DNA of 64,000 nucleotides, taken from the NCBI GenBank assembly GCA_000151295.1, contig GG745355.1, forward strand, positions 1 through 64,000, read 5' to 3'. Each line of letters opens with the position of its first letter. The first letter of the stretch is position 1. This document shows positions 1-9,899 of the stretch, piece after piece. The notes beneath the pieces were generated by a model. The model ran no database searches. It was not told the origin of the DNA and saw only the letters and a program-made list of their open reading frames with translations. This stretch comes from Allomyces macrogynus ATCC 38327. Taxonomy: Eukaryota > Blastocladiomycota > Blastocladiomycetes > Blastocladiales > Blastocladiaceae. Made by a program: the position numbers and the translations under genes.

Positions 1-1
1 C

Positions 2-307
2 AACACAATCCTCACGATACGCGCGTTGCTGGAAGAGTTCAGGTACAATCAAGATGGTCGGACACCGCTCATGGAAGATAACGAGTTGGCGGAGCGTGTA
101 GCCAAGGACGCGCTGCTCTCGTCGAAACACATTGAGATCCACGCCCACTGGTTGCAGGACCAAGTTGCCAAGAAGACGATTGACCTGCGGCGCGTGGACA
201 TGGAGAACCAGATTGCCGACATTTTGACCAAGCCGCTTGCTGCTCCCGCATTCCGCATGCTTCGTGACATGATTGGAGTTGCGGAAGTGATTGCTCTGCG
301 CGCATAG
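2..307 (+). mobile_element. Copia-type retrotransposon polyprotein, C-terminal end (RNase H tail)
   Basis: This frame is open from the window edge and ends at a stop at 305-307. It carries the hallmark end of a Ty1/Copia polyprotein: an SKHIEI-x-HWLQDQV block followed by NQIADILTKPL, which close the RNase H domain in that superfamily. It converts element RNA to DNA as part of reverse transcriptase/RNase H. The rest of gag-pol lies outside the window, so integrity cannot be judged. A purine-rich tract and a TG-starting LTR follow at once, as expected for the 3' end of such an element. Assignment to Copia rather than Gypsy rests on the ADILTKPL motif. Confidence 0.85.
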
Positions 308-319
308 GGAATGCTCGCC

Positions 320-328
320 GTGGGGGAG
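320..328 (+). other. Polypurine tract of Copia element
   Basis: GTGGGGGAG lies directly before the TGTCGAAG start of the LTR. This is the position and composition of the plus-strand primer of an LTR retroelement. Confidence 0.6.
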
Positions 329-512
329 TGTCGAAGTGTTCTTCTCACATTTGTGTTTCTTGTTTTTTGTCTTCCCTCAATGTTTCCTTGTTGGAGCTGT
401 TCGAGTTGGATTCTTGTGTAAATGATGGTGGCAACCTAGGTTATGGTTGCCACCACCACTGAACTGCAGAGTGCACACACCAAATGCATTCCCTCTCCCG
501 CTCAACCTTGCA
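329..512 (+). repeat. Copia 3' LTR (plus orientation)
   Basis: This roughly 184-base block starts TGTCGAAG and ends ..CCTTGCA, and matches in inverted orientation the block at 3780-3961. Identity continues three A bases further, so the end could be 515. It contains a perfect 11-base inverted repeat (426-436 and 445-455, TGGTGGCAACC / GGTTGCCACCA) around CCTAGGTTAT that could fold as a hairpin in RNA. Gypsy-derived sequence starts immediately after it. Confidence 0.8.
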
Positions 513-515
513 AAA

Positions 516-1690
516 CGTACTATCTCGCCGTGCAAGGACTCTACTGGCCCAGCCTCTACCACGACATCGAGTCGCTAGTCAAGAAGTGCACGACCTGTGC
601 CAAGTTTCGAACCCGTAACCAGCCGCCCCAACAAGTACAGCCGCTTCCCATTCTAATGGGCCGTTCTCGGAAATTTCAATGGACTTCATCAAGGGGCTCC
701 CAATGTTGCATGCAGGCAACAACCAGGTCCTCACCATTGTTGACCGTTTTACCAAGTACACTGTCTTTGTGCCATGCCTCGACACAATCACAGCCGAGGA
801 TGCCGCGGAAATTCTGTTCAAGGAGTGGGTCAAGTACTTTTCGCTTCCCGCGTCCATTGTCTCCAATCACGACGTTCTCTTCCGTGCCCAGGTCTCCACA
901 TACTTGTGGAAACGTCTTGGCACAAAGCTCAAGCCGACAACAGCTTATCGCCTGCAGAGCAATGGCCAGGCTGAAGTGACCAACCGCGAGTTCTCTCGCA
1001 TCTTGAAAACAGAGCTGCACGGTCTTGACAGCACGCGGTGGGAAGACATGGTTCCAATTGTGCAGTTGACGTACAACTCTGCCCGTCATCACACTCTTGG
1101 CATGTCACTACTCCAAGCAGCTGTTGGCACACTACCTTGACTTCCACCAACCACGTTTATGGCCAATTGTCTCGATCCACCCATGTTCAGCGACCTGGCC
1201 TCATGACGCCATCTTGGACTCGCAGCAGTGCATGCTGCAATGCAATCCTCAAAACCAAGCAGCTGTTTGGCAACCACGCATCGGCGATTTCGTCATGCTC
1301 AATGCACGCAACCTGAATGCTGATACTGCTGGACTTCCAGTCACAGCTAAGCTCCGGCCATTGTATGTCGGACCATTCAAGGTCATTGCACAATGCTCGC
1401 CTGTGAGCTTCCAGCTCGAACTACCGGATCGTATGGTTGCCAATTGTGTTCACGATGTCTTCCACGCCAACCACTTAAAACAAGCACCTTTGGATGGTGC
1501 GCCAGCACAAGGCCACGATTGCACTGATGAAAGTGATACCTCTGACTCTGGCAACGAACCTGATGATGGCACTGGCAAGTATGACAAGATTGTGCTGCCA
1601 CCCAATCATGTCACTGCTGCTCCTAAACCCGCTTCCCTGAATGAGAACCGCAAGTCGCGCCGGTTGCTTGGACATGCACCCGAAATTTAA
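516..1690 (+). pseudogene. Gypsy/Ty3-type integrase relic (frame-broken)
   Basis: Three consecutive frames give the 3' part of a Ty3/Gypsy pol. About 520-660 encodes the end of the HHCC zinc region (GLYWPSLYHDI then KKCTTCAKF). The integrase core at 679-1140 has TIVDRFTKY, VSNHDVLF and GQAEVTNR at the three acidic catalytic positions. The C-terminal part is at about 1270-1690 (YVGPFKVI, VFHANHLK). The frame changes near 670 and again near 1110, so no single polypeptide is possible. Asn-His replaces the usual Ser-Asp-Arg near the second catalytic Asp. There is no LTR or primer site of its own here. The sequence abuts the Copia LTR, so it was either the Copia insertion target or was joined later. 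Confidence 0.8.
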
Positions 1691-1784
1691 AAACGTTTCA
1701 ATCCGGAACTGCGTTGATGTCGCTAGCTGGAGGGGGGAGAAATGATGTGAAGCAGAGCTACCCGTATCACTCCTTTGCAAACCT

Positions 1785-1803
1785 GTTGTTGTTGTTGTTG
1801 TTG
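1785..1803 (+). repeat. TTG microsatellite
   Basis: About six TTG units sit between the Gypsy relic and the inverted Copia relic. They may mark the junction of the two. Confidence 0.6.
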
Positions 1804-1814
1804 ATTCCTGTTTG

Positions 1815-3568
1815 TCATTCCATGTATGTAAACACCCAAACATACCCCTGGGTATGACAGGCTCGTTCCACACTCGACACCATATCAACGCCCTTGGCGA
1901 GCGGATCTCCTGTCTCACAATGCACGAACTGGACGTCTTGATCCCCGAAGATGACTCGCATGGCAGTCCGATTGTACAGCTCAGAGACTGAGACAAGCAT
2001 CTTGAAGCCAGGTATGTACCAGACCGGGTCGAGGTGAACAATGTTGCCTGAAGGCGTGTGGATGCTCATCGTGCCCTTACCAATCGGATGGCACACACAG
2101 TGGTCACCCAGTGAGACAAGGAACCCTTCGTAGCAAACAGCGACTTGTCACCTCAAAAGTGTGCACCAGCAGCCGAGTCGACTTTTGGGCTCTGTGCAAG
2201 ACGTGTGCGTGCTGACAAAGGCATCAGCGCGCGTGCACGATGATGGTGAGGATCCGGTCCTTCATAATTTGATGCATCGACATGAATGATGGGCGGGTAT
2301 GTGCTGGGTGGCGTCGCCATGCCCTGATGGCTTTGACGTTCAAGTCTCACGATTTTGGGGCAGAGGGCAACAATTGGGTAGTGAGCAAATCCGTCAAATT
2401 CAGCAGCACCAAAAACAACACCAGCGGCGTCCGCACCACAGGCAGACGCCATCAAACGCTCATACTCGTCCACCGACAAATGCACCATTGCATGTTCGTC
2501 GCCGTCCTTGGCCACAACATTCGCGCCCTTCTTTTTGCGCCAGTTCGCGGTTTCAGCACCGTTCTTGCGCTGGTGGTCCCGGTTCGGGCAAAAGCGCACT
2601 TAATGATCAATCTTGCCACAGTTGTGACAGGCATTCGTGTCCTTGTACTTTGTCACAACAAGCACCTGCGTCTCAGTCCCAGAGCTGCATTCGAGCTGGT
2701 TGGTGGCCCCCTTGAGAATTGTCTGTAATTTGACAAGTGCCATTTCCTCATAGCGTTCACCCAAAGAGAGCACCATTGGCAAATACTCAGGCAGCAGCGA
2801 GGAGAGCAGTGCGAGGACCAAGAACAAGTCAGCAAAGTTGGTGCACAGGTGCAAGGACGACTTGGCACATTCATGGCACTGAATCATGTCAAAACGGCGT
2901 TGCAAATTGGCAATGTACTCACAAACCACCACAGCACCAGAACCCGACATGGGCTTTGTGAACAGCCCCTTGACATTGGCAAGATGAGCTTGCACGGAAC
3001 ACTTGTCAAAATGAGCATGCAGCAGTGCCCATGCATCAGTGACACAGGTGGCGTCCGAGAAGACTGGCAGGAGTTCAGACGCAACAGCAGATGGCAAAAC
3101 GACCTTGATGATGCTCTGGATGCACGACTTGGCCTTGTAGCTGTTGTGGGCCATGCACTTCTTGTGTTCAGCACCTGCAGGACCATTCCAATAGATCACT
3201 TCAGCGACAAACTTGACGTCCGAGTCAAGCTCAATGAGTTTCTTGAATTGTGTGTCCATCATTTCCTCTTGCTGTTCCAGCGACATGATCTCGATATCAG
3301 TGTCAACCAAAACCTTGAAGGACTTGAGTTTGAGCAGGTCTTTGAGCTGGTTGGTGGTCAAAAAGCCGAGAAAACGGTCGGCAAACGTCAGCCAGTTCGA
3401 GCCATCGGCCTTGAGCATCTCAATTGTCACTGGTTGGCCAGAGATTGGCGTCTTGACCAAAACAGACAAGGTCATGGTGACTGTCATGGTGCAGGTCGAA
3501 AGTTGGCAAAAATCGTCAAAATCGAGTTTATAAAGTTGGCATTGCACTGTCTCGAGGGGATGCAGCAT
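1815..3568 (-). pseudogene. Copia-type gag/protease relic (inverted, nonsense and frameshifts)
   Basis: The minus-strand frame at 3568-2600 is a Copia gag (UBN2-like). It ends in a CCHC zinc knuckle, CHNCGKIDH then a TAA stop then VRFC. The spacing C-x2-C-x4-H-x4-C is kept, but the stop sits inside it at 2600-2602. The next frame (2599-2153) carries a protease-like DSA at about 2180 and hits a TGA. After a frame change, 2096-1815 shows the pre-integrase segment (VWYIPGFKMLVSVSEL). Integrase, reverse transcriptase and RNase H are missing, so this is the 5' third of an element. It is oriented opposite to the Copia fragment at the left edge. Confidence 0.8.
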
Positions 3569-3762
3569 GTTTCAGGTGGTGGTGGTTCGAGTTTTGGTTG
3601 TTGTTGTCGTCGTCGTGGTAACGGATGGGTCCAGCATGGCCCCACTCAGTTGGTTGGTCAAATCGGTCCGTTTCTCGCAGAAATCAGCAAGCACAGCAGC
3701 AGCGGGTCCATGACGAGGATATCAGCAGCATTTGTTCAGTCTGTGAGTGCTTGGGATGTGCT
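3569..3762 (-). other. Untranslated leader of the inverted Copia relic
   Basis: This stretch lies between the primer site and the gag start and has no open frame of note. Short CAA/CAGCAG-rich stretches are visible. Its position suggests a 5' leader that may carry packaging signals. Confidence 0.5.
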
Positions 3763-3776
3763 CAGGGCTCATAACC
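3763..3776 (-). other. Primer binding site matching initiator tRNA-Met anticodon arm
   Basis: The plus strand reads CAGGGCTCATAACC, the anticodon-arm sequence of eukaryotic initiator tRNA-Met with anticodon CAT at 3770-3772. The element strand therefore carries its complement directly after the LTR. Some Copia-group elements (Drosophila copia, yeast Ty5) prime from an internal half of initiator tRNA-Met, so the position and sequence support this reading. Confidence 0.75.
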
Positions 3777-3779
3777 TTT

Positions 3780-3961
3780 TGCAAGGTTGAGTGGGAGAAG
3801 GAATGCATTTGGTGTGTGCACTCTGCACTTCAGTGGTGGTGGCAACCATAACCTAGGTTGCCACCATCATTTACACAAGAGCAACTCGAACAGCTCCAAC
3901 AAGGAAACAATGAGGGAAGACAAAAAACAAGAAACACAAATGCAAGACAAACACTTCGACA
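3780..3961 (-). repeat. Copia 5' LTR (minus orientation)
   Basis: On the minus strand it starts TGTCGAAG and ends CCTTGCA, like the LTR at 329-512, with scattered substitutions. It carries the same 11-base hairpin arms (3837-3847 and 3856-3866). With the first copy it forms an inverted repeat of about 183 bases flanking some 3.3 kb. Confidence 0.8.
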
Positions 3962-4035
3962 TGCATTTGGTGTGTGCACTCTTCATTTTGACAGTGGTGG
4001 CAACCATAACCTAGGTTACAGTTGCCAGCACTGTT
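3962..4035 (-). repeat. Older truncated LTR copy next to the Copia LTR
   Basis: TGCATTTGGTGTGTGCACTC and then GTGGCAACCATAACCTAGGTTA repeat the inner part of the neighbouring LTR in the same orientation, but more diverged and without its outer end. This looks like an older LTR interrupted by the later insertion. Confidence 0.65.
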
Positions 4036-4458
4036 GAAGTCAGAGGGGTTGCAGCTTGCTGTCCCACATGTGCACCACCCTGGGTTTGGGCGTGCATGGT
4101 GGCTTATGCCTAGGCTGGTTCCTTGGGTGCATCATTGACATTCAGGTCTTCTCCACCTTCAGCTTCGATTCCTTTGCTGATGGAAAAACATCTCCATGCT
4201 TCTTTTTTGGTACAAAAATCAGGACCAGTGCCCCTCACAAGATATCATAATCTGAAGAGTCTCGACTTGGTGTGTGTTTGTGAGTAAGATGGTGCCAAAA
4301 TTGTCCAAGCCATTGTGGGCAATGTGTTAACCACAGATGTACATATGTTGGTTGGCCTAAACCTTGTGTGCCAGTTGGAGCAATGAGGACAGAGAAATGT
4401 GCCATGACCAAGCACGTTCCACCAGAACGACTAATGTAAGGAAACAAAGCATTCATGT
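4036..4458. other. Intergenic, nothing recognised
   Basis: No domain-bearing frame was found between the LTR debris and the RNase H1 stop. The short minus-strand ORF at 4235-4456 has no recognisable motif. Confidence 0.5.
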
Positions 4459-5631
4459 CTATTGAAGCGTCCCCCGTTTGGCCAACCGATCCGCGGCCTC
4501 GTTGCCTTCAATCCCAGCGTGCCCTGGGCAGTACTCAAACTTGATTTGACCATGGTGCGCCTGTATGGCCGCATCGAGTTCCTTGAAGTAGAGCGTGTTT
4601 TGCACGTCGCGCTGCTGCGAGTCCTTGTATCCGTTCTTGCGCCACTTGATGATCCAGCTCGTCATGGCGTTGATCACGTATTGCGAGTCGGTGCGGATCA
4701 GCAGGTTTTCAAACGGGGAGACGGTGCGGAGGACCTCGGTCACCGCCTAAAGAAGCGCGAAACGGTCGTGCCGTCAGACGAGGGGGTAGGCAAGGTGCGG
4801 GAATGAGCGAGGAGTAGGGAGGGTCGGTACCTGGATCTCGGCCTTTTGGTTTGAGTGCAGCGATGCGGCGCTGGCCGACGTTTCGAGAATCCGTAACGGC
4901 AGCGAGATGTTTCTGGTAATGGGTGGGACCGCATGAGCACGCGCCGGTTCGAAATCGATCGCTCGCATCCAAAGCAATGAGCATACCGTGGATCACCGCG
5001 ACCAAACCACGCACCGCTAAACACGACAGGATAGTGAGTCGCGCAAATCACAACGGGACCGCACTTGAGCCACAGCCGAGGACGTACATGCCGCCTCGCC
5101 GGCGCTCGGCGGGGCCCTGGCAACTCCCGTCCGTGTAGACGACGGTCACGTTATCGGGCGCGGGCGTGTCGACGGGCACGGGCGTGAATCGGCGAAGCAG
5201 TTCCTGCGCAATGGCGGAGGTTCCCGCGCCGTCGAGATTCGCTGCGTGGGTGCGTGACAATGAGCTTGATGAGGTAGCGTGTGGCCGTTTCCTCGATCCC
5301 GACTGGTATCGATGGTCAGGGGTCATTGGAGAACACCAAGGTCGATGATCACTTGCGAGACGCGCACCTCCTTCTTGAACCGCGGACCGCCTTGCACACC
5401 CAATCCGGGTTCGGCAGTGCTACTGCTTGGTCCTGCCGACGACCTGGTCGCCGCGGCCGTCTCGAGCCCATTCTCCCGCATGTACTCGACAGCCTGGTAC
5501 TGCGATTCAAATCCCTGGAATTTGGCGTTCGAGAACCCAGCCGTTTGCGCTTGACACTCGGGCCAAGACCGGTAGAGACCCGGCTTGCGGCCGCGCACGA
5601 CAACGTAGAAGTTTTTCTTGGCCTTGGCCAT
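4459..5631 (-). CDS. Ribonuclease H1 (hybrid-binding domain + RNase H domain)
   Basis: The enzyme cuts the RNA strand of RNA-DNA hybrids in nucleus and mitochondria. Exons: 5631-5368, 5302-5052, 4912-4831, 4746-4459, all phase-compatible. Residues 1-50 (MAKAKKNFYVVVRGRKPGLY, then WPECQAQTAGF) are the N-terminal hybrid-binding domain of eukaryotic RNase H1. A Ser/Pro-rich linker follows. The catalytic domain shows all four acidic positions: YTDGSCQG, NQKAEIQ, RTDSQYV and GHAGIEGNEAADRLA. The reading frame stays open upstream of this ATG to 5982 and contains an in-frame ATG at 5865, which would add 78 residues resembling a mitochondrial presequence. It is divergent from the proteasome gene. Confidence 0.85.
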
Positions 5632-5865
5632 GGTGGTCGACGAGAAGCAGCGAGTGGAGCCGTTTGGGAGGCCGACGAACGCGACGCGTCGTCGACGCGC
5701 GTCGGGAGCCGAGAAATCGATGGCGGGATGGCCGAGCAAGTGGCGTGAAGTGTGCGCCGTTGAGAGCAGCCGTGCCGTCGCGCGGGTCGAGAAATGGCGG
5801 GTTAATTGGCGTGCGGGAGAGGCAAGGGGGGACGAGATTGATGCGCGAGCGACTGGACCAAGCAT
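5632..5865 (-). CDS. Possible in-frame N-terminal extension of RNase H1 (mitochondrial presequence)
   Basis: From the ATG at 5865 the frame reads 78 codons straight into the RNase H1 ATG at 5631. The first 45 residues are rich in Arg, Ser, Ala and Thr with no acidic residue (MLGPVARASISSPLASPARQ at the start). Animal RNase H1 uses two start codons to make mitochondrial and nuclear forms, so this may be the same arrangement. Whether transcripts begin far enough upstream is not visible. Confidence 0.5.
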
Positions 5866-6346
5866 TAACTTGAGGGTCGGCCAAGGGTGCAGCAGGCCGT
5901 CGAAAGCGCGGCGGTGCAGTGGGCAAGAGCTTGAGCAGGTTGCGGTTGCTTGGCCAATCAATTCGACTTGATGGTGAGGCAACAGCAGTCGCGATGCGGC
6001 GGCCAGGCTCTCTCTGACTCGCCAAACGAAGACGACGACAGTGAGCCAGCTGGCGAGGTGACGTCGTCTGACTCACTGTGCGGTGAGAAAGTCCCTGCCG
6101 ACTCACACGTGCACTGGCGCATTCGGGCGTGACCGCGGAACGTCAGCGCGCTCTGGGGCCTCGTCGTGGACTGCCAGCTGCTCAACGATCCGACAACGGC
6201 GAGCACGATCACGACGAGCACGTCCACGACGACCACGACGACAACCGCTCGAGGACCGACCGCACACGCACCTGCGCCGGTGCATCCACCAACTGCCTTC
6301 TCGCTGCACGCTCCGACCAACCACCCCACCCACGCAACCAACCACC
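5866..6346. promoter_or_regulatory. Divergent promoter region, RNase H1 / proteasome beta-2
   Basis: This interval of about 480 bases separates two divergently transcribed genes. It is GC-rich with ACG/CGA-rich runs near 6200-6245, and no clear TATA box was seen. Shared control is inferred from geometry only. Confidence 0.4.
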
Positions 6347-7301
6347 ATGGCGCTCAAGCTCGAGGCACCAAAGGCCGGCTTCTCGTTTGACCTGCACGCG
6401 CGCAATGACATGCTCGTCTCGCGCGGCGCCAAGGTGCCCAAGGCCACCAAGACCGGCACCACCATCGTCGGCGTCGTCTACAAGGTACGCTTACTAACCC
6501 GTTTAAATCGGTGCGTCGCGTCTAGCGCTGATACGCGTCTCGATGCCCACACAGGACGGCGTCGTGCTCGGTGCCGATACCCGCGCGACCGAGGGCCCGA
6601 TCGTCGCCGACAAGAACTGCGAAAAGATCCACTACATTGCCCCCAACATGTACTGTTGCGGAGCCGGTACCGCCGCCGACACGGAGTTCACCACCAACCT
6701 CATCTCCTCTCAAATCGAGCTGCACAGCCTCTCCACGGGCCGCGAAGCCCGCGTCGTCACGGCCATGACCATGCTCAAGCAACATCTCTTCCGGTACCAA
6801 GGCCACGTCGGTGCCGCCTTGATTCTCGGCGGTGTCGACTTCCACGGGCCGCAGCTCTTCACGATCCACCCGCACGGGTCGACCGACAAGCTGCCCTACG
6901 TGACCATGGGGTCCGGATCGCTCGCGGCCATGGCCGTCATGGAAGCCAAGTGGCAGCCCGACATGGACCGCCAACAGGCGATTGATGTCGTTGACGAGGC
7001 CATTCGCGCCGGTATCTTCAACGACCTCGGATCCGGGTCGAACGTCGACGTGTGCGTGATTACCAAGGGCAACGTCGACTACCTGCGCAACTACGCCAGG
7101 CCCAACGAGCGCGGCGTGCGCGAGGGTGTCTACACCTACGCACCGGGAACCACAAGTGCGTTTTCGATTCGATACACCATAAGTTATTGTTCTTGCGCGT
7201 CCAACTTACTTTCCCTCGCGATATTTCCTGTAGAGGTTCTCACCGAAAAGATCACGAACCTTGTCGACGTGATCGAGGGCGAGGACATGGACTTGTCCTA
7301 A
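6347..7301 (+). CDS. PUP1: 20S proteasome subunit beta-2 (trypsin-like site)
   Basis: This catalytic subunit of the 20S core gives trypsin-like cleavage. Exons: 6347-6484, 6555-7155, 7234-7301 (268 residues). The ATG sits in ACCATGG. The propeptide ends at KTG, followed by the mature N-terminus [20 protein letters not shown] with catalytic Thr1; Asp17 (GADTRAT) and Lys33 (VADKNC) are in place. Residues [12 protein letters not shown] and [14 protein letters not shown] are further family blocks. The C-terminal arm (GTTKVLTEKI) that wraps the neighbouring subunit is joined across intron 2 in the correct phase. The length is normal for the family, and the name follows yeast Pup1/human PSMB7. Confidence 0.95.
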
Positions 7302-8269
7302 CCGGTCGAGCACAACAGTTGTGGCTCGGTCTGGAGGGGACACATTGAGGAGGGGATCAGGTCGGGCAGAGCCAGAGAGTGATGTATGAAGTCCATACCG
7401 AGTCGTCAATCTTGGCGTTTTCTCTCCAAACTTTGTTTTCTTGTCACCTTGTCAGCCGTCAGCATGTAATTCGCAAGCTCCGATATGCTCTGGCGCGGCT
7501 CTGCCGTGTTCACTGTGGCTGCGGTGGGTGGTGGGCTGCAGTGCGTCCAACTTGCCAAAAGGATCGCCTCTGCGTGCACGCGTCTCTGCCTGTTCACACT
7601 AACATTTTCATTTGTCTGTAAATCCACACCATCGCAACTGCCAAATGTTGGATATTATCAATGCTGCCCGCCGAAATTCGTTCGCACCAAAGTACCTGTG
7701 GCCCGCACCGCATTGCCAGCACCGTACGCAAATGGGCGAGCCATGCGCGACAGTAGAGAGCATCGCGCAAGTGAAGCGCACCGCTTGGTCATGGGAAAGC
7801 AACAATGGACGCGGCATTCAGAGGGATGGGCGTGGTGACTGGGGACGCCAATGCAAACGTCGCCTGAACAAGCGTGGTTGGGGAGAGGGAGACGGCGGCC
7901 AATGAGAGGGTGGCGTAGAGGGGGCGACACAACAGAGAGTGATGCACGATGAGAGTCAGGCGTGCGGACAGCGGTGGAGAAGAACGTTCAGAGGGGGATT
8001 CGAGGGCAGCAGAAGAGCGACGTGTAACGACAGGACAAAACCACGGAATAAACGGCACGACGGCCGTGTCGGACAACGCAGTGCACGGCCGAGCAGAACG
8101 GCACGCAACTGAGAAGTGCAAGGAGAGAGAGGGCGACAGGGGCGCAGAAATCTGAGAAGGAAACGCTGCGAATGGTGAGCAAAGAACAGTCATGGGACTT
8201 GGCAAAAGCTAAAGCGGCAGCAGGACCACGGGAGACAGCGATAGAGAGCAGAGAAATCGGAGTAGTCGA
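7302..8269. other. Intergenic, no gene recognised
   Basis: This holds only short ORFs without motifs. The first 200 bases are presumably the 3' region of the proteasome gene. The rest is purine-rich on the plus strand and leads into the repeat block. Confidence 0.5.
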
Positions 8270-9425
8270 GGTGAGCAGGTCTGTGCTGACGGATGTGCTC
8301 CTCACGACTTACACGAAGTGCTTCTGGGAAAAGCAGGGCATGAGCTAGACGTGCGAGAGGGCTATGAAACCGTGGAGAATTACATCGGACGGAAAGCGAG
8401 CGTGGTGCAAGCATGAGGAGGGATTCGGCAACAAAGGAGAGCAATGCAGGAGCTGCGGCGGGAGCGTGGCGAGCGACGATGGCTGTAAGTGCGCAGCTGT
8501 CGCGAGAATCGCACGGCCGCGTCGTGAAATATTCAAAGGACATGCAAGAAAGGAGATTGACCAGGAAAAAAAAACAAATGCGCGATAGCGAGCAGCAAAC
8601 ACTAACCTGGATCGGCAATCTGCAGCCATGAAAATAGCAACACAACGTGCAATGGAACTCGGCAACTTGAAGCGGCAAGGCCACCACGGAGACGATGCGA
8701 GCAGCCCAGCGGAATTTGCAAACGACACGGCAATCGTCGAGAGCGCTGCGAAATTGAGCAGAGCGACGTGCGAATGGAGATAGCCGTAAAGTGTGCGGTC
8801 ATGAATATGAACGCGGCATGGCGCAATGAATCGCGCGTAACCGTCGAGAGACAGCGAGAGAGGAGAGCAGCGCAAGACGGTTGACACCGCTGCGCGAGTG
8901 GATGGCAGCAGACGGCCGGTCAAGGCTGTAGGAGAGGTGAACGATACACGGCCGAGGAGAAAGCGATGGTGGTGCGGAACCCACACCGCCGACACTGGAG
9001 GAGAATCAACAATGGAGAACAATGTAAGAGCAGTAGCAAGTGCGTGGAGAACGACGACGGTGACACGCGCAGTTGTCGCGAGACTCACGCGGTCACGAAG
9101 GCGCAAATCGTGAGAGAGAGACTCTGAGGAGGCGCGAGAAGGGAGATCGACCCGCAGAAAATGCGCGGCAGCAAACAGTGAACACCGGACAGCGACCAAG
9201 GCCAGCAACTTGCAGTCATGAAAATAGCAACGTGACTCGCGGCCGACCTCGGCAGCTAGAACCGGAAGTACCGAGCGAGCGACGCAGCAGATTCCGTCAG
9301 CGACGCAGCAAATATCGAGGTCACCGTGAGAGTGGGCGGAGCGACGCGTTAATGGAGAGAACCGCGTGACTTCGGAAAAGAGTGCAAGGTCGTGAAGAAA
9401 GATACGGCGCGGGGCAACAAGTGAC
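8270..9425. repeat. Diverged tandem duplication, period about 580 bases
   Basis: Two copies can be aligned by eye. GCGCAGCTGTCGCGAGAATC at 8491 matches GCGCAGTTGTCGCGAGACTC at 9067 (offset 576). GCAGCAAAC at 8592 matches 9168 (offset 576). TGCAGCCATGAAAATAGCAA at 8621 matches TGCAGTCATGAAAATAGCAA at 9211 (offset 590). The copies are too diverged to be recent. No coding frame is shared, so this is more likely a non-coding satellite-like repeat than a gene pair. Confidence 0.6.
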
Positions 9426-9899
9426 GACAATAGTCGAGAGCAATAAAGTTGAGAAAAATGGATTAATGGCATCGGTCGATGTGCAAGAGGAGCGGCGCGC
9501 GGCCGTGGTGAACGTTCCCAAGCCGAGGATGAAACGGTGCTGGGGAACCGACAGCTGGAGAGGGCGCGCGCGTGTTCGCGCGCGACCGCCGTCATCGATG
9601 CGGCCGACTGTGGATGCGCGACGCGGGCGCGGGCATGGGTCCGCCGGCAGGGCGCAGTGCCGGGCAAGTGAGCGAGCTCGCATGTGGGGCAACCAAATGT
9701 CAAAGTCGAGACATATAAGACGACGCGGCCGCGGGGCAACGGAGCCCTAGCGAGTAGCCGGCCATGCAGGGCATCGTAGTCGCGTTTTGCGGTCGCCGTC
9801 GTGCCGTCGATTTGGTACCGGTCGTCGGGACAGTGGTGTCGTGCAGCTGGTGCGTGAGAAGACAGTGAGCCGCGCAGGCCTCGGCGCCGCCATGACCGG

